Assembly (NCBI GenBank): GCA_009911175.1
Contig: QXWX01000079.1
Span: 1 to 32,072, forward strand
Source of the DNA: Lachnospiraceae bacterium
GTDB taxonomy: Bacteria > Bacillota_A > Clostridia > Lachnospirales > Lachnospiraceae
DNA: 32,072 bases
Reading direction: 5' to 3'
Part shown: one piece after another, positions 25,359 to 32,072 of the stretch
Numbering within the stretch: position 1 is the first letter of the stretch
Layout: every line of letters begins with the position of its first letter
Translations under genes and position numbers: made by a program
The notes under the pieces: generated by a model
Told to the model about the DNA's origin: nothing
What the model saw: only the letters and a program-made list of their open reading frames with translations
Databases searched by the model: none

Positions 25359-26681
25359 TTGAGTAAAGGAATCAATTTAGATCATTATACAGATACATAT
25401 GAAACTTTGATGAAGTTAAAAAGAGATTTAAAAGACAGACCTATATATGTATGGGGCGCTAAAATTACCGGAGGTGCGGTATGCAGCGTGCTCATACGTG
25501 AAAAATTCGAGAATGTCAAGGGTGTCATTGACAGTAATACTTTTGTACAGGGAAAAAAGCTGTTTGGCTTTACTGTGTTCTCACCGGAATACTTTTGGGA
25601 TATTGCAGAAAAAAGTACTGAAACTCCATTTGTTATAGTTGCGGCGGCCATTCGTGCAAAAGAAATTTTTGATATTTGTACCGCGCATGGGCTTTCTGAA
25701 AATACAGATCTATGCTGGGCCGATGATCTCCTGGGACCTGTTTATGAGATAGATCTGACCAATTCCTGTAATTTAAAATGCCCCTCCTGCCCCCAGTCAA
25801 ACTGGACGCGGCATGAAAATGCGGTGATGTCTCTGGAGAGATTCAAAAGAATCGTTGCGCATATTAAAAAAGACACTCCCAATGTCGCATATATCCCTCT
25901 GTTTTGCTGGACAGAACCTTTACTGAAAAAAGATTTGCCCGAGTATGTAAAGGTACTGAAAAACGAGGGAATATTAGGGATTATTTCCACAAATTTCAGT
26001 TTGGATGTTCCGTATCTTGAAGAATTGATACGACAAAAACCGGAATATTTTCGCATATCCTTTTCGGGTTTTACACAGGAGACATATACGAAGGCGCATC
26101 GGGGCGGAAATATAGAACTCGTAAAACAAAATATGCATAAATTGCGGGAACTGCTTGACAAATACAGCCCGGATACTTTTGTGGAGGTATACTACCACGA
26201 ATATAACTATAGTCCTTCTGGAGAACTACAGGAATGGCAGAAAATATGTAATGAACTGCAATATACGCTGTTTAATCACAGCGCTACTATAAACCCAATA
26301 GAAAATGTGATCCGCATTTTAAAAGGAGAGGATGTCAGCGATATTGAAAATGTACTGAATACTTTAAACTTTGATTTCAGAGATAAGAGATATCCTGATA
26401 TATGCGATCATCCGGAATTATGTTATTCGTTTAAAAATATGTTCTGCATTACCGCAAAAGGAAAAGTTCTGGTATGTGACTGTGTTTACGATGAAAAGCA
26501 GGCGCTGCTGGCGGATGATATTGAAAAAACTACATACAATGAATTGATGCTTCGAAAAAAAGACAATAAGGTCTGCATTGACTGTTTAAAATACGGAATT
26601 CCTTTATATAATTTTGCGCTGAGCTCTAATCCCAAAAGTAGCGTCCGGAAAATCTATGAAGAGCTGGTAGGAAAAGAGTAG
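25359..26681 (+). CDS. Radical SAM protein with N-terminal Rossmann-like module (second)
   Basis: This 440-aa protein begins with a Rossmann-like module (IYVWGAKITGGAVCSVLI, then GVIDSN and FSPEYFWD, about residues 28-120). The radical SAM core has Cys137, Cys141 and Cys144 in CNLKCPSC. The C-terminus has cysteines (CDHPELC, MFCITAKGKVLVCDC and KVCIDCLKYG) in the manner of SPASM auxiliary clusters. The substrate is unknown. I chose a TTG start at 25359 because GGAGGT at 25345-25350 is eight bases upstream; longer readings would overlap the FkbM gene and lack a ribosome binding site. The build parallels the radical SAM gene at 19300, but the two are divergent. The stop is one base before the target duplication of the next mobile element. 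Confidence 0.7.
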   Translation: MSKGINLDHYTDTYETLMKLKRDLKDRPIYVWGAKITGGAVCSVLIREKFENVKGVIDSNTFVQGKKLFGFTVFSPEYFWDIAEKSTETPFVIVAAAIRAKEIFDICTAHGLSENTDLCWADDLLGPVYEIDLTNSCNLKCPSCPQSNWTRHENAVMSLERFKRIVAHIKKDTPNVAYIPLFCWTEPLLKKDLPEYVKVLKNEGILGIISTNFSLDVPYLEELIRQKPEYFRISFSGFTQETYTKAHRGGNIELVKQNMHKLRELLDKYSPDTFVEVYYHEYNYSPSGELQEWQKICNELQYTLFNHSATINPIENVIRILKGEDVSDIENVLNTLNFDFRDKRYPDICDHPELCYSFKNMFCITAKGKVLVCDCVYDEKQALLADDIEKTTYNELMLRKKDNKVCIDCLKYGIPLYNFALSSNPKSSVRKIYEELVGKE

Positions 26682-26682
26682 A

Positions 26683-26892
26683 CTATTTTTCTAACTGTAC
26701 GGTTGCGATTCGAAATATCGGTTTTATGCAATTTATTGCAATAAAACCGATATTTCGAATCAGCAACCTACGCACAAATGAGCAAAATGCGGCTGCGTCA
26801 GCAGACGCAAAAGTGCGATAGCACGGATTTTGCGAATGGATGCGCAGGTTGGATGATCTTTAGATCATCCAACCGTACAGTTAGCTATTTTT
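26683..26892. mobile_element. 194-bp MITE-like element with 8-bp target duplication
   Basis: The element proper spans 26691-26884. Its ends are perfect 14-bp inverted repeats, CTAACTGTACGGTT (26691-26704) and its complement (26871-26884). The direct repeat CTATTTTT flanks it at 26683-26690 and 26885-26892. Inside are a 21-bp perfect stem (26707-26727 with 26741-26761), a TGCGTC/GACGCA stem, and a 13-bp stem (26847-26859 with 26862-26874). No transposase is encoded. The strong first hairpin may also act as a transcription barrier between the radical SAM and cytidylyltransferase genes. Confidence 0.85.
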
Positions 26893-26952
26893 TCCGGCAG
26901 TTTATATGCAGAGTACTGCAGACTATATACGTTGATAGAAGGATATTAGACG

Positions 26953-27726
26953 ATGAAAGTGATAATCCTGGCCGGCGGTCTTCCCAGCAGCATCAGCGAA
27001 GAAACCGGCAAAATTCCAAAACCAATGGTAAAGATCGGGGAACGTCCAGTTTTGTGGCATATTATGAAGTTATATTCTTACTATGGTTTTAATGAGTTCA
27101 TCATATGCACCGGATACAAGGCCGAGACCATCAAAGAATATTTCCTGGACTATTATATTTATAGCTCCGATATTACTGTGGATCTGCAGAATAATGATAT
27201 TATGATCCACAACAAGATAAGCGAACCCTGGAAGGTCACCGTAGTGGATACGGGACTGAACTCCCCCACCGGCGAACGTATCCGAAAAATTGAAAGCTAT
27301 ATAGAAGAGGACGCATTTCTTGTCTGCTATGGTGACTGTATTACAGACCTGAATATCACGGACTTTATGTCCGCATATTACAAAAGCCCCCATCTGGTTC
27401 TGATGGCTGTCGCCCGCCCATCCGGCCGGAATGCGGTTCTGAATCTGGACTTGGAAGGCAACCTTGTCTCCGACATCGTTCTTCAGAACAACTGCGAGGC
27501 AAATGCCTGGGTCAATACCTGCCATATGATACTGAGTAAAGAAATTTTTTCTTATCTGGCCTCTCATGAAAGCTTTGAGACAGCCACGATCAATCGCCTG
27601 AGGCAGACAAGGAGGGTTGCAACCTACAAGCATGAAGGATTCTGGATACCTGTAGAGACGGTCAGGGACAAATTGTTCCTGGAATCACTATGGCAGCAGG
27701 GAAACGCTCCGTGGAAGGTGTGGTAA
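26953..27726 (+). CDS. RfbF-like nucleotidyltransferase paralogue with altered signature motif
   Basis: This 257-aa protein aligns over its whole length with the canonical RfbF-like gene that starts four bases after it. It keeps the PKPMVKIGERP lysine and WHIMK, but the nucleotide-binding GGxGTR is replaced by GGLPSSISEE, and GDG becomes GDC. The substitutions hit residues that hold the CTP phosphates in sugar nucleotidyltransferases, so it may have lost catalysis, changed nucleotide, or act as a partner subunit. The rest shows no decay (no stops or frame breaks). GAAGGA precedes the start. The 194-bp element sits directly upstream, so its expression may depend on read-through. Confidence 0.7.
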   Translation: MKVIILAGGLPSSISEETGKIPKPMVKIGERPVLWHIMKLYSYYGFNEFIICTGYKAETIKEYFLDYYIYSSDITVDLQNNDIMIHNKISEPWKVTVVDTGLNSPTGERIRKIESYIEEDAFLVCYGDCITDLNITDFMSAYYKSPHLVLMAVARPSGRNAVLNLDLEGNLVSDIVLQNNCEANAWVNTCHMILSKEIFSYLASHESFETATINRLRQTRRVATYKHEGFWIPVETVRDKLFLESLWQQGNAPWKVW

Positions 27727-27730
27727 ACAA

Positions 27731-28501
27731 ATGAAAGTGGTAATTCTGGCCGGAGGAAAGGGAACCCGAATCGGAGAGGAATCCCAATTCCGGCCCAAAC
27801 CCCTGGTGGAGATTGGAGGGCGTCCGATCCTGTGGCATATTATGAAATGGTACTCCCGTTTCGGATTCCATGAGTTTGTTCTGTGCTGCGGATATAAAGG
27901 ACATATGATAAAACAATATTTTGTGGACTATTATTCCAGACATTCTGACGTGTCTATTAATCTGCAAAACGGCAGGAAAGAATTTCTAAAAAATAAAATA
28001 GAACCATGGAAGGTGACGCTGATCAATACAGGGCTGAACACCCTGACAGCAGGAAGGATTCTAAAAATCCGAGAATATGTAAAAGATGAGGAATTCCTGT
28101 TTACATATGGAGATGGGGTTTCTAATGTGGATATTCAAAAACTGATAGAATGCCACCGTCGGCATGGGCGCGTTGCAACCATAACGGTTACAAAGCCAGA
28201 TGGGCGTTTTGGCGCTGTAAAAATCAATGAAGGTTCTGGGTGTATCGAGAGCTTTAAGGAAAAGGCGCGTTCGGACCAGTCCTGGGTCAACGCCGGATAC
28301 GGAGTGTTTTCACCAAAAATTTTTGATTATTTAGGAGACGGCTCTGAGATGCTGGAAGGAAGGCCCTTTGAATCTCTTGCAGAAAAGAATGAGATGACAG
28401 CATATTGCCACCCGGGTTTCTGGTCACCTATGGATACACTGAGGGACAAAGAATATCTGGAGGAACTGTGGCTGTCCGGGCAGGCGCCGTGGAAGATCTG
28501 A
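27731..28501 (+). CDS. rfbF: Glucose-1-phosphate cytidylyltransferase
   Basis: This 256-aa protein has all RfbF landmarks: LAGGKGTRIGEE at the N-terminus (phosphate binding), RPKPLVEIGGRPILWHIMK (catalytic Lys), YGDGVSN (metal-binding Asp) and a C-terminal FWSPMDTLRDK. It would make CDP-glucose from CTP and glucose 1-phosphate, the first step towards CDP-3,6-dideoxy sugars and hence towards the E1 dehydrase at 14048. The next enzyme, CDP-glucose 4,6-dehydratase, is not in the window. The gene follows its divergent paralogue by 4 bp and was probably duplicated in tandem. Confidence 0.85.
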   Translation: MKVVILAGGKGTRIGEESQFRPKPLVEIGGRPILWHIMKWYSRFGFHEFVLCCGYKGHMIKQYFVDYYSRHSDVSINLQNGRKEFLKNKIEPWKVTLINTGLNTLTAGRILKIREYVKDEEFLFTYGDGVSNVDIQKLIECHRRHGRVATITVTKPDGRFGAVKINEGSGCIESFKEKARSDQSWVNAGYGVFSPKIFDYLGDGSEMLEGRPFESLAEKNEMTAYCHPGFWSPMDTLRDKEYLEELWLSGQAPWKI

Positions 28502-28605
28502 AAGGGTGTTCCCATATTTTTTTGGAGCGGAGAATTGGAAGCCTTCTAATGGCACTTTGCCGGGATATCCGGTGGCAGAAAAAGATTTGAGGCAAGGAGA
28601 TTTTT

Positions 28606-30108
28606 ATGAGTATATTCAGTAATCATTTTCCGCTGGGCCTTGGTACATCCAGATTTCCAATTGCTGGGCCGGATGATACGAAGGGCATAGAACAGTCCAT
28701 AGCGCTGGTATATCAGGCGCTGGAGAGCGGGATTACATATGTAGACGTTGGCTACAACTATTCCGCTGGTATGGCTCTTTTCGTATTAAAAGAGGCATTC
28801 CAGCAGACGGACCAGCCGTTTTCCGTGACGGCAAAAGTGATGTATGGGCCTGACCGGACAGCAGATGATGCCCGCAGGCGTATAGAATTATATTTGAAAG
28901 CAATGGGGCTGGAAAAAGTCCAGTATTTTACATGTTGGACAATTTGGAATTATGAAGTATTTGAAAACATTATGAAAAAAGGCGGCATATATGAAGGAGC
29001 TCTTCGGCTGAAGGATGAAGGACTGATCGACCATATCTGCTGTTCCCTTCATGCCGCTCCAGATGATATCCGAAAAATCATTGAAAGCAGGGCGTTTGAA
29101 GGCGCCACCATTTCCTATTCCATACTCAATGCGGCAAATATGCGCCCAGTTTTGGATGCAGCCTATGTAAATGATATTGGTATTGCTGTAATGAATCCCC
29201 TGGGCGGGGGTGTCATTGGTCAAAATCAGGACTATTTTTCCTTTGCCTGCGGGATTGGGGATGAACAAAATACAATCCACGCCGCCTTGCGGTTTGCCAA
29301 AGCGCACCCTGCTGTAGACATCGTTCTGGGCGGTGTAAAAAATACTGAGGAACTTAAAGACAGCCTGGAGGTATTTTCCACGTCTGATCTGGAACCGCCT
29401 GTGGAAAGGCTGGAACGAGTCTTAAACAGTGTTGCGGATCTGGAGGGGTTTTGTACGGGCTGCAAATATTGTGAAGGGTGTCCCAAAGGGATTCCTACCT
29501 CTGCAATCATGCAGGCGCGAAATGCGTTTTTGTTCAAACCGTCAGCTACCTATAACCGCACGGAGCCGGAAGAGCTGCTTTACCATCTCCATATGTTCCG
29601 TCCCTTGCTCCACAGTGAGGGTTGGCTTCCTGATACGGCAGAAAATCCGTGTATTAAATGCGGAAAGTGTGAAATGCACTGTACACAAAAGCTGGGGATC
29701 ATAGCCGCCGTAGAGGATACTTATCGGCGTGCAGAACAGGTTTATTTTACAAAAGAGGCACATCGGGAGCGGTTAAGAACTCTTTTATATAAAAAGGGGT
29801 ATAAGAAAATCGGACTCTATCCGAATGGCGGATTTTCCAATCTTATTATCAGGCTTTATGAGGAATTTTTCGGCAAAGCGGATTTCGAGTGGCTGCTTTT
29901 TAACAGCAATCCTAAAATGTGGGGACAGACGACGGATGGAAGTATGGTCCATAGTCCCGGTGAGATTCCCGAATTACAGCCAGATTTGATACTGATTTGT
30001 ACTTATATATATGAGCAGGATATTTTTACCAGTCTGCGCCAATATGAAAAATATGGTATAAAGCTTGAAAAACTTCACAGAAAGGATGAGATGCCCTGGG
30101 TATTTTAA
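28606..30108 (+). CDS. Aldo/keto reductase with two iron-sulfur motifs and a C-terminal Rossmann-like module
   Basis: This 500-aa protein has an aldo/keto-reductase TIM barrel (residues 1-270: LGLGTSRFP, YVDVGYNYSAG with catalytic Asp and Tyr, TAKVM with Lys). The usual His of the fourth strand is not seen: the segment reads VQYFTCW. Two ferredoxin-like motifs follow, CTGCKYCEGCPKG near residue 285 and CIKCGKCEMHC near residue 350. A last domain of about 110 residues is Rossmann-like (KIGLYPNGGFSNLII). Such fused reductases pass electrons between NAD(P)H, clusters and a carbonyl substrate. In this locus it may reduce a keto sugar or supply electrons to E1; both are inference. An AAGGAG site precedes the start. 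Last gene of the plus-strand run. Confidence 0.75.
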   Translation: MSIFSNHFPLGLGTSRFPIAGPDDTKGIEQSIALVYQALESGITYVDVGYNYSAGMALFVLKEAFQQTDQPFSVTAKVMYGPDRTADDARRRIELYLKAMGLEKVQYFTCWTIWNYEVFENIMKKGGIYEGALRLKDEGLIDHICCSLHAAPDDIRKIIESRAFEGATISYSILNAANMRPVLDAAYVNDIGIAVMNPLGGGVIGQNQDYFSFACGIGDEQNTIHAALRFAKAHPAVDIVLGGVKNTEELKDSLEVFSTSDLEPPVERLERVLNSVADLEGFCTGCKYCEGCPKGIPTSAIMQARNAFLFKPSATYNRTEPEELLYHLHMFRPLLHSEGWLPDTAENPCIKCGKCEMHCTQKLGIIAAVEDTYRRAEQVYFTKEAHRERLRTLLYKKGYKKIGLYPNGGFSNLIIRLYEEFFGKADFEWLLFNSNPKMWGQTTDGSMVHSPGEIPELQPDLILICTYIYEQDIFTSLRQYEKYGIKLEKLHRKDEMPWVF

Positions 30109-30150
30109 ATATTTTCATCTGCAGAAAAGAGGCCGTCAGGAGAATTTAAA

Positions 30151-30202
30151 TGTCAGGTATCTGACAGTCTGTTATGGGCCGCCTTTAGCCCATAACAGAT
30201 TG
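30151..30202. terminator. Tandem hairpins between convergent genes
   Basis: TGTCAG/CTGACA (30151-30156 with 30161-30166) is followed by a stem pairing 30168-30179 perfectly with 30188-30199 and extended by three more pairs to 30165 and 30202. There is no T-run. The position between convergent genes suits a bidirectional stop or RNA-end stabiliser. Confidence 0.45.
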
Positions 30203-30282
30203 CAGGCCGATTCCACGCATTTAAGTAAAGCAGCTGGGATCATATATTTTTATACAGTAAGAACGGGTTCTGCTATGCGTAT

Positions 30283-31902
30283 CTATAATGGTTCTCTGAG
30301 TACCTCAATCTTACATGTATGCGCCTTTGTCTTTCTATCATAACTAATCCCTACAGCCAGTATCTTCCCACTGTACTTTGGCATTTCTCCCAGCTTTCCC
30401 CTGAAACGGAGGATATAGTTCTTATTTCTGATCTGCCGGAGAGCCTCTTCTGGTGTACTGTCCACTTTTAACTCTAAAATAATGCCGATATCATTTCTCC
30501 GCTCCGGATAAAATATAAAATCTACAAAGCCTTCGCCGGCTTTATCTTCACGTTCTACACGGTATCTGTCCCTGGCTGACAGATAGACCAGATTTACCAC
30601 TGCTGCAAGTTCGATCTCACTATTGTATGAGAGAATCGGAGTTTCTGTGTCGTGAGCAAATTTCAGGATCTCTGCCATGGTTTCTGTGTCACCGGCAAGT
30701 GTTGCAGAGAGCATTTTATCGGAATCTTTAGCCAAACGGTGGATATACCCAAGTCTGTCATTGGTCAGAAGCAGTTCATTGTACTTATCCATCAGCTCCT
30801 TGTTGGGAATGAAAACAGCGCCGTATTCATAGGTAAGGAGACCATACACGACCATTGCCGAGTAAATCTGGTTCTTTGTTTCAAGTTCTGTTTCCATGGC
30901 AGCATATCCCTGCAGCATCATTTTGATATGCTCTCCTGCTGACATCAGTACCAGATCATTCCTGACATCTTTGATGTTATTTCGTATATAGTAAAAAATC
31001 TCGTCATAGGGACCTGAACTGGTCCAATAATTGGAAAGCTCGTTGTCTGTCAGCGCGCATACGACCGAACGGGGGTTGTACAGCCTTTTTCCGGTTGCTG
31101 TACAGTAACCGTCATACCATATACGCAGATCTGCTCTGGATATTTCAGGATTTTCTGTTTCATGTTTGTATATCTCGAACAGCTCATCAACTTCCGCATC
31201 CAAAAATCCGAAGTATTCGCTGAATTTTTTCCTGGTCGCCATATCGTATTCCAAAAACATATTCAGCTCCGAACCACTGGAATATTTTGCGATTGGAAGG
31301 ACTCCGGTCATGTAAGCCAGTTCAACATAAATCTGTCCCTTAAGCAAATTCCTTAGAAATTCAAGGTATCTTTCTTTGTCTTCTTCTTTGATAAATGATT
31401 TGTGAAATATAGCATCCCACTCATCTATGACGAATATAAATTTCTGTCCGTTTTTTTCAAATATCATCTGCAGATTATCCCATACAGCTTTTGCAGGATC
31501 CAGCGGTAGTTCCGGATACTCCAGTATCAGGTCTTCTTTCAGACCACTCTGAATACGACTGATATAAGCTTGGTAAGAATTACAGTTTTCCGGCATCCGA
31601 CTGAAATCAATATAGATCACATTATGCTGGTTTAGATGCTCCTTGTATTTTTTGTGTTTTGCAATTGCCAGGAAATCAAAGAGCTCGCTGGAATCTACAG
31701 ACTTTCCGAAAAAAGCCCCAACCATATTTGCCATGACGCTTTTCCCAAAACGACGCGGCCTTGTTATACAGAAAAATCGATTCTTTTTCCCCAGCGCGGG
31801 AAGCAGTTCTTTAATCAACATGGATTTATCAACAAAATACGAGTCGGATATCATTTCACGATAATCCGCACAGGGGCCCTTGCTGTTCAAAAAAAATCCC
31901 AT
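30283..31902 (-). CDS. AAA-ATPase-like protein with C-terminal PD-(D/E)XK nuclease domain (paralogue)
   Basis: This 539-aa protein is the second DUF1703-type ATPase of the window, clearly homologous throughout to the gene at 6453-8135. It shares RPRRFGKS, NLLKGQIYVELAYMTGVLPIAKYSSGSELNMF-like core segments, FIFVIDEWD as Walker B, and VDFIFYP then ILELKVD as the nuclease core. It is slightly shorter because the first loop differs. I chose the start at 31902 because AAAGGAA lies nine bases upstream and the paralogue begins the same way; an ATG at 31929 is possible. A T8 run lies in the first codons. It faces the plus-strand island. Function is not established. Confidence 0.8.
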   Translation of the reverse strand: MGFFLNSKGPCADYREMISDSYFVDKSMLIKELLPALGKKNRFFCITRPRRFGKSVMANMVGAFFGKSVDSSELFDFLAIAKHKKYKEHLNQHNVIYIDFSRMPENCNSYQAYISRIQSGLKEDLILEYPELPLDPAKAVWDNLQMIFEKNGQKFIFVIDEWDAIFHKSFIKEEDKERYLEFLRNLLKGQIYVELAYMTGVLPIAKYSSGSELNMFLEYDMATRKKFSEYFGFLDAEVDELFEIYKHETENPEISRADLRIWYDGYCTATGKRLYNPRSVVCALTDNELSNYWTSSGPYDEIFYYIRNNIKDVRNDLVLMSAGEHIKMMLQGYAAMETELETKNQIYSAMVVYGLLTYEYGAVFIPNKELMDKYNELLLTNDRLGYIHRLAKDSDKMLSATLAGDTETMAEILKFAHDTETPILSYNSEIELAAVVNLVYLSARDRYRVEREDKAGEGFVDFIFYPERRNDIGIILELKVDSTPEEALRQIRNKNYILRFRGKLGEMPKYSGKILAVGISYDRKTKAHTCKIEVLREPL

Positions 31903-32045
31903 ATTCACGGTTCCTTTCATTGTATACATAAAATTTAAAATCAGGCGTACTCTTTTGCCTTTGGCTATCTAAATCATATTGACTCAGTATCTTAAGATGA
32001 TTTTAGCATTGTTTTCAGGAAAACACAACGTGGAAAGAAGGGAAA

Positions 32046-32065
32046 AATCCAGTAAAATCCAGTAA
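32046..32065. repeat. 10-bp tandem repeat at the right edge
   Basis: AATCCAGTAA occurs twice in tandem (32046-32055 and 32056-32065), followed by GGTGTAC at the edge. Confidence 0.7.
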
Positions 32066-32072
32066 GGTGTAC

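Overview
The window looks like a flagellin and surface-glycan island from a motile Clostridia bacterium, most likely a Lachnospiraceae. The flagellin is short (269 aa) with clostridial-type ends, ribosome binding sites are strong AAGGAGG types, and the gene set resembles sugar-modification loci placed next to flagellin genes. This assignment rests on protein character only.

Left part (1-8210): two divergent paralogous family-2 glycosyltransferases with tetratricopeptide-like tails are driven by back-to-back promoters at 1511-1570. A four-gene run follows: a serine recombinase, a CgeB-like glycosyltransferase whose start overlaps the recombinase stop, a fucosyltransferase-fold protein, and an AAA-ATPase/PD-(D/E)XK protein. 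It ends at a strong intrinsic terminator (8160-8210).

Centre (8211-11436): a single flagellin gene has a structured leader that shows an AGGA loop just ahead of its Shine-Dalgarno, as in CsrA-controlled flagellin leaders. After its terminator lies a 25-bp inverted repeat around a 57-bp spacer. Then comes a 671-aa glycosyltransferase, the best candidate for the flagellin glycosyltransferase.

Right part (11490-30108): about 15 plus-strand genes for nucleotide sugars and their decoration. They are a UDP-glucuronate-decarboxylase-like SDR, a UDP-glucose dehydrogenase-like enzyme, an E1/RfbH 3-dehydrase, a DRE-TIM aldolase, a YerE-like thiamine-diphosphate enzyme, a second SDR, a radical SAM protein, two glycosyltransferases, a broken FkbM methyltransferase, a second radical SAM protein, two tandem RfbF-like cytidylyltransferases (one with a lost nucleotide-binding motif), and an aldo/keto reductase with two iron-sulfur motifs. 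E1, the aldolase, the YerE-like enzyme and the SDR together suggest an unusual 3-deoxy C-branched sugar. CDP-glucose 4,6-dehydratase, which would supply the usual E1 substrate, is not in the window.

Two small non-autonomous insertions are clear. A 132-bp element with a 5-bp target duplication splits the FkbM gene; deleting it with one target copy restores the frame exactly. A 194-bp element with 14-bp terminal inverted repeats and an 8-bp target duplication lies after the second radical SAM gene. The FkbM gene also carries a G9 tract that could make it phase-variable. A second AAA-ATPase/PD-(D/E)XK paralogue on the minus strand closes the island, so the two paralogues flank it in opposite orientations.
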